This document shows, piece by piece, positions 24,967 to 33,163 of a stretch of 47,228 nt of DNA. The notes under the pieces were generated by a model, which was not told where the DNA came from, ran no database searches, and saw only the letters and a program-made list of their open reading frames with translations. Position numbers and translations under genes: made by a program. The first letter of the stretch is position 1, and every line of letters begins with the position of its first letter. The DNA lies in contig JAQVZS010000019.1 of assembly GCA_028708075.1 (NCBI GenBank), positions 1 to 47,228 of the forward strand. The letters run 5' to 3'. Origin of the DNA: Massilibacteroides sp. Lineage in GTDB: Bacteria > Bacteroidota > Bacteroidia > Bacteroidales > Tannerellaceae.

Positions 24967-25513
24967 GATGGAATATATCGTATATACATTATTACTGCTT
25001 ATCTCTTTGTGTCTCCTCCTCAAAGTTTCGTTTTTCCCTTGGTGGGGTATACTTCTTGTTGCCTCTGTCTATAGTTTATTTACTTTGTCAATAGGAGAAT
25101 GGGCTACAGAACAGTCAAAAGGTATAGTTTCAACATATTTGGGTTCCCGCCACATGATTCAAGGGATCTCCATTTTGATCCTATTTGAAGCAATCATAAT
25201 GATTGCATTTTGTTTTGACAGTGTTAAAGGAAACAAACTGCATAAAAACATTCTTAAACTGGGGTTATTTCTCTATCCCGGATTTTTATTTGCATTAGTA
25301 ATAGCTTTTTCCGTGGTTCATACCTTTTGGACTCTGACAGGCATTAATTTTCGCGTTATTACATATTCATTGGCATTAATCGTCTTTTTATTTGTTACAG
25401 GAGGTACGGATTTGTTGCGCTTTTGGATTAAAAAACAAGTATTACGATTAGAACTATTGTTTATTTGCTGTTTTTTCATTATTATCTTTAGTGTCATTTT
25501 TGCAGGAAATTAA
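24959..25513 (+). CDS. HmuT-like integral membrane protein
   Basis: The protein has 184 residues from the ATG at 24959, which overlaps the cobN-like gene by eight bases. It is almost entirely hydrophobic, with about six membrane helices (for example YIVYTLLLLISLCLLLKV, GISILILFEAIIMIAFCF, LFICCFFIIIFSVIFAG). I know of no catalytic motif. By position and topology it corresponds to HmuT of the Porphyromonas hmuYRSTUV operon, a membrane protein of unknown function between HmuS and HmuU. It may link the chelatase to the proton channel (inference). Confidence 0.75.
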   Translation: MAKMEYIVYTLLLLISLCLLLKVSFFPWWGILLVASVYSLFTLSIGEWATEQSKGIVSTYLGSRHMIQGISILILFEAIIMIAFCFDSVKGNKLHKNILKLGLFLYPGFLFALVIAFSVVHTFWTLTGINFRVITYSLALIVFLFVTGGTDLLRFWIKKQVLRLELLFICCFFIIIFSVIFAGN

Positions 25514-25527
25514 ATTAACAAATTCAT

Positions 25528-26124
25528 ATGGAAACAATCTCTAACATACTTTTCTGGATATCAAACGGGCTATTGATTCCGGTCATTCTATTGTTGCTTC
25601 TATTTCTCGGACGTTCCCTTATTCTTGTAGGCGGTTTTTTTGGTGAATTTTATAAACGCACGAAGTTTACCCAACAACTAACTGATGCTTTAGAGAAAAT
25701 GACGTCCGAAAATGCAAAACAATTATTGTCAACTTTGCCTCCGGTTAGAAATGACCTGCTATTTTCTTGTATACACAAATTAGGAATATATAGTGAAGAT
25801 AGAGCTTATTGTGAACGTTTGTTGGCAAACTTTGAAATAGATATAGATAAAGAACTGGGAGATTCCAGATTGTTTGTAAAACTTGGTCCTATGTTGGGTT
25901 TAATGGGTACGCTTATTCCAATGGGGCCTGCTTTAGTCAGGTTGGCTAATGGCGATATTTCTTCCATGGCATACAATATGCAGGTCGCCTTCGCTACAAC
26001 TGTTGTAGGAATGCTAATAGCTGCCATTGGAGTAGTTACGTTGCAAGTAAAAAAACGTTGGTATGCCAGAAGCATAAATGATTTAGAGTTTATATATAAA
26101 AAAATGCAGAATGAAAAGGAATAA
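25528..26124 (+). CDS. MotA/TolQ/ExbB-type proton channel (HmuU-like)
   Basis: The protein has 198 residues and the three-helix plan of the family. The first helix is at about 9-30 (WISNGLLIPVILLLLLFLGRSL). A cytoplasmic domain follows. The second helix begins in LGPMLGLMGTLIPMGPALVRLANG (about 118-141), the signature of MotA/TolQ/ExbB pore subunits, and the third is ATTVVGMLIAAIGVVTLQV. Such proteins use proton flow to drive partners in the cell envelope. It comes 14 bases after the HmuT-like gene and overlaps the HmuV-like gene by 14 bases, so the pair is probably made together. By context it may energise the CobN/HmuS-like protein rather than TonB. Confidence 0.9.
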   Translation: METISNILFWISNGLLIPVILLLLLFLGRSLILVGGFFGEFYKRTKFTQQLTDALEKMTSENAKQLLSTLPPVRNDLLFSCIHKLGIYSEDRAYCERLLANFEIDIDKELGDSRLFVKLGPMLGLMGTLIPMGPALVRLANGDISSMAYNMQVAFATTVVGMLIAAIGVVTLQVKKRWYARSINDLEFIYKKMQNEKE

Positions 26125-26437
26125 AATTTTGCATGATAGCGACGATAGTAATCCTATGGCTACAGTTTCTAATTTGTTCGATGTTGCCATGGTCTTTGCC
26201 GTAGCGCTTATGGTAGCATTAGTGACACACTTCAATATGACGGAGGTGTTTTCTAAAGAAGACTATACTATTGTAAAAAATCCGGGTAAAGAAAACATGG
26301 AAATCATAACCAAAGAAGGAGAGAAGATAAAACGCTATATCCCGTCCGAAAATCAACAATCATCTCAGAAAAAGGGGAAACGTGTTGGTGTAGCTTATGA
26401 ACTGGAGACTGGAGAAATTATATATGTACCGGAATAG
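26111..26437 (+). CDS. DUF2149 protein (HmuV-like, ExbD-like partner)
   Basis: The protein has 108 residues. It has a short cytoplasmic tail, then NPMATVSNLFDVAMVFAVALMVALVT (about 14-39) as a single membrane helix carrying an Asp, and a small soluble domain ending in GETGEIIYVPE. The Asp in the helix resembles the proton-carrying Asp of ExbD/TolR, and the family (DUF2149) is the usual neighbour of HmuU-type channels. It should form a motor complex with the preceding gene, which it overlaps by 14 bases. It is the last gene of the riboswitch operon. Confidence 0.87.
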   Translation: MKRNKILHDSDDSNPMATVSNLFDVAMVFAVALMVALVTHFNMTEVFSKEDYTIVKNPGKENMEIITKEGEKIKRYIPSENQQSSQKKGKRVGVAYELETGEIIYVPE

Positions 26438-26535
26438 ATAATTGATTAATTTTATATTAAGAAAAAGCCTGACACCGGAGCATTCAGAAAAAACTTATTG
26501 AGGCTGTCTTATTGCAAGTAATAGAGGTATGCTAT
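26438..26535. other. Spacer after the B12 operon
   Basis: An AT-rich spacer with no gene. It holds AAGCCTGACA and GAGGCTGTCTT, which look like possible ends of insertion elements, but no full pair or target duplication is visible. No strong terminator is seen. Confidence 0.35.
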
Positions 26536-26725
26536 GATCAAAAGTACGCTATTCATTATTTCTCGAGAATACCTAATTTAAGGTATTTTTATAGGACGAA
26601 TAGCTCGGATATGTTATAATTCAAAGGATCATTGTTTGGGGGATTTGGCAAAACCGTTTTTAATAATTACTATTGTGCCCTGAAAATTACTGGTTTGGAA
26701 AATTATTTTTGAATTCCAAAAAGTA
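26536..26725. repeat. Displaced copy of the divergent promoter region at 38939-39129
   Basis: About 190 bases match 38939-39129 with roughly 15 differences by eye and one single-base length change. Both outward -7 boxes are kept: CAAAAGTA at 26539-26546 (TACTTTTG on the minus strand) and TATTTTTG near 26704-26711 on the plus strand. The palindrome TTCTCGAGAA (26560-26569) and the repeat AATACCT/AGGTATT (26568-26574 and 26581-26587) are also present. Neither gene that normally flanks this region follows here, so it is an orphan copy. Confidence 0.88.
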
Positions 26726-26916
26726 GATCCTATGTTTGAAATTGGAAAAGACTGTTAAGTAGTATAATCAAAAAGCTATACCATTTTAGTTAGCTTTTTT
26801 TTATTGCAATAACAAATTCACTATAAACGATATAGCTTATGAAAGATGTACAAAGAAACAAATTAGATTTCAATGGACAAAACATTCATGTCGGAATTGA
26901 TGTCCATTTGAAGAGT
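26726..26916 (+). mobile_element. Remnant of an IS110-family element (left end)
   Basis: The bases between the copied promoter (ending 26725) and the phosphodiesterase repeat (starting 26917) hold the 5' non-coding flank and first 26-27 codons of an IS110-type transposase. AAAAAGCTATACC and TTAGCTTTTTTT near 26770-26802 can form a weak hairpin. The right part of the element is absent. Confidence 0.6.
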
Positions 26917-26943
26917 TGGTCGGTATTGACGGATGTGAAATGA
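26839..26943 (+). pseudogene. IS110-type transposase N-terminus fused to phosphodiesterase tail
   Basis: The frame reads MKDVQRNKLDFNGQNIHVG and then IDVHLKSW, followed by SVLTDVK and a stop. The part up to KSW is the start of an IS110/IS1111-family transposase, whose first catalytic Asp lies in the GIDVH motif. The end is the last seven residues of the glycerophosphodiesterase (13943-13963). The join falls in or just before the shared bases TGGTCGGT (from 26917). The remaining 300 or so residues of the transposase are missing, so the element cannot move by itself. The IS left flank probably begins within 26726-26838; IS110 elements lack clear terminal inverted repeats. Confidence 0.8.
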
Positions 26944-26976
26944 AAGGTGTTCGTCATCTCTTTTTGTGAAACTTTT
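26917..26976. repeat. Right copy of the 60-base phosphodiesterase end
   Basis: Identical to 13937-13996. It carries the last 27 coding bases of the glycerophosphodiesterase and the next 33 bases, which overlap the end of the glycosyltransferase-kinase gene at 26954. It marks the right border of the inserted DNA. Confidence 0.92.
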
Positions 26977-28411
26977 TTATTAAAGAGATGCATGTTTTTA
27001 TATTATAACCGCGGGCTTCCGCATAAGCTTTGCCCATAATCTCCAGCATCTCTTCCGTTGCCTGTAATTTGCTGAAATTTTTACATCCGGTTTCACAGTC
27101 GATTTTCCGGAATGACATCCGGTTCAAATCAATGATTTCGACAGAAACGCCGGAGGGCGTTTCTGTAAACAAAATATTTCCTGCCGAATAGTCCTTATGC
27201 AAAATTCCATTATCATGTAAAGCAGCCGTAGTACAGGCTATAGCACGAAGAATTTCATCCCGATTTGGAAAAATCTTTTGCCAAAGATCCCGATACGTAT
27301 AAGGACATTCCGACTTTAAAGAAACAAAGAAACTTTTACCGAATAGAAACCAACTGGAAACAGAACAAAAACCAATGGGGGCAGGCGAGCCTATATTAAA
27401 CCGACGCAACATGGCCGCATAGCGGAACGAACGCCTTGCTTTAGACGCCCGGAAAAAGTTGTAGATAATCCGATTCAATAGATGAGGTATTTGGAAAGAC
27501 TTAACAATCACTTTTTGCCCGTCTATGTCAAATTCCCTCAGCTCATTTCTCCCTTTATAAATGACAGTACCCCGATGCTCGAATATAACCGGAAGTACTT
27601 TCACAAAATCACTCATATTTGCATAATCAGAAGAAACGACAACACACCGGGGATGAAAAAAACGATCGATACGATTAAGGCACCTGGACCAGGAACGTAC
27701 AACATGTAGAGGGCCTCCCAACTCTCGTTCGAAAAACTCTGCATGATGTTTGTTCAGCACCTTAGTGACATGCAGTTTCAATGAACGATCTACAATTCTT
27801 TTTGATCCGGCACGCACGCGATAATACAATTCTATCTGAGGTAAACGCACCACTTTACCACCGTCTTTCAGTATAGATATCCAAAACTCCCAGTCTTCAC
27901 GTGCTATGATTTCTTCACAATATCCACCCACTCTTTCCCATTCGCTTTTCCGGTAAAGCGCACAAGTGTCAATCATATTCTTACGGGCCAGTAACTTCAG
28001 GGAAAAGGGAGGCAATTCCCATTCACCGCTACGATCACCGATAAACTCGGCTCGTGGGCAGACAACTTTTACTTCAGGATCTCGCTCTAACTCTGCCACG
28101 GCATGACTTATGAAGGTCGAACTTATGCGGTTATCTGCATCAACCGGTAATATATATACTCCATAAGACAACGATATAGCATGATTGCGGGCAACACATG
28201 GACCACCATTCGGCTGAGTATATAAACGTATCCGCTCATCTTTTTCCGCATACTTCTTAGCTATATTCAACGAATTATCTGTTGAGCCGTCGTTCATCAG
28301 TATCACTTCAAAATTTGGATAATCAGAAGCAAGTACCGAATCCAAAGTCTCACACAGATACTTGGCCATGTTATAAATGGGTATAATAACAGAAACTAAT
28401 CGATATTCCAT
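26954..28411 (-). CDS. Glycosyltransferase family 2 fused to a WaaP/InaA-type sugar kinase
   Basis: The protein has 485 residues with two domains. Residues 5-240 are a GT-A glycosyltransferase: SVIIPIYNMAKYL, MNDGSTDNS, a DXD-like VDAD near 115, and REDWEFW. Residues about 270-485 are a lipopolysaccharide-kinase domain: KVIVKSFQI gives the ATP-binding Lys, LHDNGILHKDYSAGNILF gives the catalytic HxDxxxxN loop, and IIDLN is the metal-binding Asp. The protein probably adds a sugar to the lipid A-core region and phosphorylates a nearby sugar (Kdo or heptose), on the inner face of the inner membrane. The next glycosyltransferase gene lies seven bases upstream on the same strand. Domain calls are firm; the acceptor is inference. 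Confidence 0.88.
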   Translation of the reverse strand: MEYRLVSVIIPIYNMAKYLCETLDSVLASDYPNFEVILMNDGSTDNSLNIAKKYAEKDERIRLYTQPNGGPCVARNHAISLSYGVYILPVDADNRISSTFISHAVAELERDPEVKVVCPRAEFIGDRSGEWELPPFSLKLLARKNMIDTCALYRKSEWERVGGYCEEIIAREDWEFWISILKDGGKVVRLPQIELYYRVRAGSKRIVDRSLKLHVTKVLNKHHAEFFERELGGPLHVVRSWSRCLNRIDRFFHPRCVVVSSDYANMSDFVKVLPVIFEHRGTVIYKGRNELREFDIDGQKVIVKSFQIPHLLNRIIYNFFRASKARRSFRYAAMLRRFNIGSPAPIGFCSVSSWFLFGKSFFVSLKSECPYTYRDLWQKIFPNRDEILRAIACTTAALHDNGILHKDYSAGNILFTETPSGVSVEIIDLNRMSFRKIDCETGCKNFSKLQATEEMLEIMGKAYAEARGYNIKTCISLIKKFHKKR

Positions 28412-28418
28412 ATTATAT

Positions 28419-29135
28419 TCAAATTTTATCCAATCCCTTTGTATATTTCAGCCAATAATACTTCAACGGATTCTTATATTTCAATTGTTTCCACGGGCGA
28501 CTGCTATGAGGACGGTGCCACACCGGAAGTGTAGTAAACAGATAATTCTGGAATCCCTCTTTCAACGACTGATGAGAAATGGTTACATCATGCCAGTTCT
28601 TTTCCGGATTTAACTGATGAAAATCGAAGGAACGGAGAAAGTTCAACGTCAGGAGTGAGCAGCAAAAACTAAGATGTTTCCTGGTTTTGAAGACCTGGTT
28701 TTCTTTTCTCCGCGCATACATATAGGGATAATTGATCTGTTCTTGTTCATCGACAGTGACCGCAGCCGCGATTCCGCAATCGGATGTGTGTAAAGCTCCT
28801 TCGTATAGTTGCTGGATAGTTCCTTTTTTGACGATCACATCCGATTCAACAATGAGTAACCCGGCATCGGATTTTATCGCCTGTCCCTGTGCGTGTTGAA
28901 GGATTAACAAATAATTCGGCGAAGGATTCGTGGTTATTTCGCTTAAATTAATCAGGTTAAATCCTGATTCTTTTGCCTTTTCTGCCAATATTTTTGTGTT
29001 CTCTTTCGTGCTAAAATCATTATAAACAGTGTATCGGTATGGGACCTTAATATCGGAAGACAGGATGGCTTCGATAGTTTCAAGGGTAAGCGAAATCGAG
29101 TCTTTTACCGGTGTAATAATATGTATCTCTTTCAT
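28419..29135 (-). CDS. Family 2 glycosyltransferase (LPS core type)
   Basis: The protein has 238 residues from the ATG at 29133-29135 (MKEIHIITPVKDSIS). An upstream in-frame ATG at 29150 would add five residues (MNSAK). IHIITPVKDS and VYNDFSTKENT are the nucleotide-sugar-binding parts of a GT-A fold, and LLIVESDVIVKKG (about 95-107) supplies the DXD-like ESDV metal site. WHDVTISHQSLKEGF and WHRPHSSRPWK fit a family acting on short saccharide chains. It starts a set with the glycosyltransferase-kinase gene and follows the phosphoethanolamine transferase gene, so a role in LPS core building is likely. A broken copy lies at 13992-14424. Confidence 0.85.
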   Translation of the reverse strand: MKEIHIITPVKDSISLTLETIEAILSSDIKVPYRYTVYNDFSTKENTKILAEKAKESGFNLINLSEITTNPSPNYLLILQHAQGQAIKSDAGLLIVESDVIVKKGTIQQLYEGALHTSDCGIAAAVTVDEQEQINYPYMYARRKENQVFKTRKHLSFCCSLLTLNFLRSFDFHQLNPEKNWHDVTISHQSLKEGFQNYLFTTLPVWHRPHSSRPWKQLKYKNPLKYYWLKYTKGLDKI

Positions 29136-29207
29136 TTTTGCGGAATTCAAACGTCAATGTGGACAAAGGTAGATATTCTTCCTGAATTTCGTTTGGTTGA
29201 AGATAAA
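28703..29207. repeat. Right copy of the glycosyltransferase repeat block
   Basis: Matches 13992-14495 with few differences and one extra T just upstream of the start codon. It covers the first two thirds of the glycosyltransferase gene and the spacer up to the stop of the phosphoethanolamine transferase gene at 29208. Confidence 0.92.
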
Positions 29208-30836
29208 TCAACAATTTATTTTAGATAATACTTCCCTGTCGTAATCTTCTTCGCCTACCCATCGTTTATGCGGGGGTGTATAATTCGGAGAGAATATGCT
29301 TTGTGTTGGTTGGTTCCCTTCGAAATTGATTTCGCTTAAATCGGATAGAGCATAAATCAGATGCTCAGTACTGAATGGACGAGTTTGGTCGATAACGATG
29401 GACGGAAATTCTTTTTTATACTTTTCGGAACGCCATAAGATAAAGGGGATCCTGCATTGAGAGGGATATACGTTCGTCATAAAATGTCCAACGGCATTCC
29501 TGTAGTCGTATACCTCTTCTCCATGATCGGAAAAGAAAAGCGTAAAAGCGGATGTTTGTTGCGCTTTCACTTTCCGGATGATTGTGGCGATAATAGAATC
29601 GGAGTACAAAACGGAGTTATCGTATTCATCGATGATCTTAAAGGCTTTTTTATCGGCAAAATCTTTCGGAGGAAGCAAATCTTTTTTATGATTAAAACGG
29701 CTGAAATTGTCCGGATAACGACAACTGTACTGGTGGTGATTCCCCATTAAATGGATAAAAATTATCTTATCTTTAGTTACTGTGTCCTTTAAAATCTCGT
29801 TCAATTGTGGCAACACGATTTCGTCGTTTTTCTTTGCAAGACTTAGGTCGTACGTATGATGTGCTTCCCGGGCTATAACGCCGTAATTTCCACCCCATTT
29901 GCTGACTAATTCCTGATTGGAAATCCAATATGTTTCAAACCCCGCGCTGTTAAACACTTCCACGATAGAAGGTTTCATGATATACCAGTCCGGATGATCG
30001 TGGTCGGCAAATGTTAAGACTTTTTTTAAGACGCCTATGGTATGTGTGTCGCAAGTGACGACATCAGTAAAGATGTCTAATTCACTTTTTAACGCACAAA
30101 GTTGAGGAGTTGTATTCCGGCAATAACCGTAAATGCCCATATGCTCAGTAGAAAGAGATTCGCCGATAATTACGACAAAGACTCTTTTCCCGGGAGATAT
30201 CCCGTGTTTTCGGTCGACTTGTATGAAATGCTTTTTGCGAAGGTTCATTTCTTCGTTCATTTTATGTGCTTCTCCGATATAGGTGATTCCGCTTTTGTAA
30301 AAATCGAGAAAGGGAATTGCTTTTACTAAATACTGAAATGAAAAAATCGAGACAATCAGGAGTAGTGAGAGCCCAAAAAGTCCTTTATTTTTCTCGAGTG
30401 GTATCACTACTTTTGAAGAAGGAGTCAATAAAAGGAATATACCGCAAGCGATATAAGCGAACGTCATAAGTGCAGGCATCCAAGAGAAGAAAGAACTGAA
30501 GTACTCAGCACATTCTCGGATATTACTGTTGAAGATTACCCAATACATGTCTTTGCACATATAAATATTAGAGAGATAAAGGTAACTCCAGACAGTGGAG
30601 TTCGGTAGAATCGAGAGTACAAAGAGGATAAACAGATATGTTTTTTCTTTTTTCCCTGAAAGAAAGCAACTAAGCGAAAAAAGGGCAAATCCAAGACAAA
30701 TACTGGTCGTCCAGCCAATTCCTTTGTCTTTAAGCGATAAATTCTCAGCCCAAAAGTAAAAACCGGGCGAAAAGAGAACAACAAGTAAGATAACAAGAAG
30801 TGCGTATTTCTTGTCAAGGATTAATCTTTTCAACAT
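29208..30836 (-). CDS. EptA-like phosphoethanolamine transferase
   Basis: The protein has 542 residues. The N-terminal half has five membrane helices (to about residue 172). The periplasmic sulfatase-fold domain begins VFVVIIGESLSTEHMGIYGY (219-238). The nucleophile is most likely Thr264 in TCDTHT, equivalent to the SCGT motif of EptA. Other metal ligands appear in FIHLMGNHHQY and FFSDHGEEV. EptA-type enzymes move phosphoethanolamine from phosphatidylethanolamine to lipid A or core sugars, which lowers negative charge and can protect against cationic peptides. The two LPS glycosyltransferase genes follow downstream on the same strand. The identification is firm; the acceptor is unknown. Confidence 0.9.
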   Translation of the reverse strand: MLKRLILDKKYALLVILLVVLFSPGFYFWAENLSLKDKGIGWTTSICLGFALFSLSCFLSGKKEKTYLFILFVLSILPNSTVWSYLYLSNIYMCKDMYWVIFNSNIRECAEYFSSFFSWMPALMTFAYIACGIFLLLTPSSKVVIPLEKNKGLFGLSLLLIVSIFSFQYLVKAIPFLDFYKSGITYIGEAHKMNEEMNLRKKHFIQVDRKHGISPGKRVFVVIIGESLSTEHMGIYGYCRNTTPQLCALKSELDIFTDVVTCDTHTIGVLKKVLTFADHDHPDWYIMKPSIVEVFNSAGFETYWISNQELVSKWGGNYGVIAREAHHTYDLSLAKKNDEIVLPQLNEILKDTVTKDKIIFIHLMGNHHQYSCRYPDNFSRFNHKKDLLPPKDFADKKAFKIIDEYDNSVLYSDSIIATIIRKVKAQQTSAFTLFFSDHGEEVYDYRNAVGHFMTNVYPSQCRIPFILWRSEKYKKEFPSIVIDQTRPFSTEHLIYALSDLSEINFEGNQPTQSIFSPNYTPPHKRWVGEEDYDREVLSKINC

Positions 30837-30941
30837 ACAAACCGTAACCCCAAGGCTTTCCCCTAAATAAATTGTTCTGAGTCAAAAAAACAATTTCAAA
30901 ATTGATTTTCGGCATAAAGATAGAGAATTATTCAACATTCG

Positions 30942-33152
30942 TTATGTCTTTCGGACTGCTTTTTTGACTTGTAGTCTTTTGTATGTTTTCAAGGCTTCAT
31001 TTCGTACTGGTTTCGAGAAGGTGGTATCCCGGCTGATTGCTAAAACTTCCTTTTTTATTAAGGGAGAGGTGTAGGATAGACGAAACCATCCCAGCGCTTC
31101 CAGCAAACAAACTTGTTCTTTTTCAGATTTTGTCTGCCGGAGATAGTTCAACAATTGCGGAATATATTTGTGCTTTGTGTAATTTCTCAACATTGAGATG
31201 TTACTGATCTTTGCTCTTTCCGGAAGCGAATCATTCTCAAAAATGGAAGTGATGTAAGTATCCAAAAAAGAAGATTTTTGGCGGATCTCTTTTTGTAGCG
31301 AGTTCTTAACGCTGTTCGGGTGAACAAAAGAGTTTTTTTCTTTGAAAAGATTGTCCAACGCGTTCAAGAGATCAGTCTCTGGAAATGAAGAGAGAACTAA
31401 TCGTGTGTTAAACGCGACCCGGAAATCCGTGTCGTTGCGCGAAAGAACGGAAACAAGTGCAGGAATCAGCCGCATGTCGCCTGATTTCCCCATATAATTA
31501 ATTCCGAATCTTTGCACCATTTCATAACTGTCGTTAGTTGATAATTGTAAGCATTCAATAAAATGTACATTATTGTATTTTGCGAGGAGTTCCATGCATT
31601 CGAGACGTACAATATTATGTGGGTTCGTTTTAAATTTATGGAGTAAAAATTCCGTAATATTCGGCATTTCAGCATCTGACATCATTCGAAGTGCCATAGC
31701 TTGTATCGCGGGATATGGACTGTTTAATTGCTTTTTCCACCAGGACAGATCTTTTTCTGATATTTTTTTGTTAAGATGTTCACCCGTTTCGTGAGAAGAA
31801 ATAAAAGAAAATGTTGGATCGCCGAAAGTATGGTTTTCTAAATACGTGTTATATTGAGACAGATAGCCAACCCTTGCGCCCAATCCAATCAATCCGATAT
31901 ATCTGTCTGCCCATTTATCTTGCAATGCGTTAACGCTATTTGCATTAACAACGATTGTATTGCCCTCTCCGAAAAGATAAGAACCCGCAATATATTGTGT
32001 TAAGTGAAAAGATCCGTTATAGCATGCGTCAAGAATAACATAAAGGGCATTCGGCTGATAAGAATAAGTCTTAAAATCTTCTACATACAAATTCAGGCTA
32101 CGTTCCAGTAAAGAGTCCGCTTCTATATATTCCGGGGCGAATGCGTCTTCGAACCATGAGGTCGGAACTTTTTCGTATTGCTCGCTAAGCATCGCTTTGA
32201 TGCTGTCTGCAGATTCTCCTCGTTTTATCTCCTGACGGAATTTCTTTCGTAAATCAAACCGGATGTCGGCAATTTCTTCCTTTGCTGACGCTGGCGTCGG
32301 CATATGATTTAGATATTGGATTTCCGGGTCTCCGTGGTGATGCAAAATAGCAATATCCAAATCCTCTCTTTGCATTTTATTCATTAGTCTCTGTTTAATT
32401 GACTTTTCATATGAATGATCCAAATAACTGATTCTGTTTTCCGGACGTTTAAGCCAGGGAAAACTTTCCAATAACGCCGTTTTTTCATCCATGCGTGCTA
32501 GAAGTGATTCTGAAATGTAGCCGCTTCCGCTAAAGAAAAACACCTGGTTAACTTTTCTTTTCTGTTTTTTTATCCGGACTACTTTTTGTAAATACTTTCG
32601 TATTTTCTCATACTTCGTAAAAGGATCGTTCTCATTTGCTTTGATTCTTGCTGTGTAAATCGAGGGTGATAATGTCTGTACTGAATGACTGGTCAAACTA
32701 TAATAAAAATAGGATGGCTCCTCTTTATCTCTTTCGAGAAAGTGAAACTGTAAATTGAAGTCGTCATAAAACCGGTCACTGGGTACAGATGACTCTTTTT
32801 TATCAAAAAAATCTTGATTCATTTTGAATGCAGAGGTTAGATGTTGCGCATCTCGAATCATCGGTACGGGAATGTCTCCGATAAAAACAGCGCCCTCTAT
32901 AGACTCTTTCTTTTGTAAATATAATTCTTGCAATGTCCGCCGAATGGAATCGGGAATTCCCCATCGGTCGACTACAATTATTGTTCCCAGTCCGCTGTTT
33001 TCAATGGAGGTTGCATATTGTTCGATTTCAGCACGTGCCTCTTTGTATGTTTGCGGGTCGACTACAATGGCGAAACTTCTCTCGCGGGTTTGTGAATGAA
33101 CAACACTCCAAAAGAAAAATAAGGCAATAAACAACATTTGTTTTGTTCTCAT
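30942..33152 (-). CDS. Secreted C25 (gingipain)-like cysteine protease with HEAT repeats
   Basis: The protein has 736 residues with a signal peptide (MRTKQMLFIALFFFWSVVHS). Residues about 25-455 match the C25/clan CD fold: VFIGDIPVPMIR (89-100), DRFYDDF (126-132), a catalytic His in ILHHHGDPE (269-277, probably His273) and a catalytic Cys in LDACYNGSFH (374-383, Cys377). From about 460 to the end, helical HEAT-like repeats follow, for example NIVRLECMELLAKYN and FRVAFNTRLVLSSFP. No type IX secretion C-terminal domain is visible, so it may remain in the periplasm or use another route. It is the last gene of a TonB receptor / DUF4876 / DUF6850 set, 11 bases after the barrel gene, so it may process a protein ligand or partner of that receptor (inference). 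Confidence 0.85.
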   Translation of the reverse strand: MRTKQMLFIALFFFWSVVHSQTRERSFAIVVDPQTYKEARAEIEQYATSIENSGLGTIIVVDRWGIPDSIRRTLQELYLQKKESIEGAVFIGDIPVPMIRDAQHLTSAFKMNQDFFDKKESSVPSDRFYDDFNLQFHFLERDKEEPSYFYYSLTSHSVQTLSPSIYTARIKANENDPFTKYEKIRKYLQKVVRIKKQKRKVNQVFFFSGSGYISESLLARMDEKTALLESFPWLKRPENRISYLDHSYEKSIKQRLMNKMQREDLDIAILHHHGDPEIQYLNHMPTPASAKEEIADIRFDLRKKFRQEIKRGESADSIKAMLSEQYEKVPTSWFEDAFAPEYIEADSLLERSLNLYVEDFKTYSYQPNALYVILDACYNGSFHLTQYIAGSYLFGEGNTIVVNANSVNALQDKWADRYIGLIGLGARVGYLSQYNTYLENHTFGDPTFSFISSHETGEHLNKKISEKDLSWWKKQLNSPYPAIQAMALRMMSDAEMPNITEFLLHKFKTNPHNIVRLECMELLAKYNNVHFIECLQLSTNDSYEMVQRFGINYMGKSGDMRLIPALVSVLSRNDTDFRVAFNTRLVLSSFPETDLLNALDNLFKEKNSFVHPNSVKNSLQKEIRQKSSFLDTYITSIFENDSLPERAKISNISMLRNYTKHKYIPQLLNYLRQTKSEKEQVCLLEALGWFRLSYTSPLIKKEVLAISRDTTFSKPVRNEALKTYKRLQVKKAVRKT

Positions 33153-33163
33153 GAGTTCTTTTT

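Noticed and set aside
26461-26520. Possible insertion-sequence ends (AAGCCTGACA, GAGGCTGTCTT)
   Set aside because: No matching full inverted-repeat pair, transposase or target duplication could be found around them.
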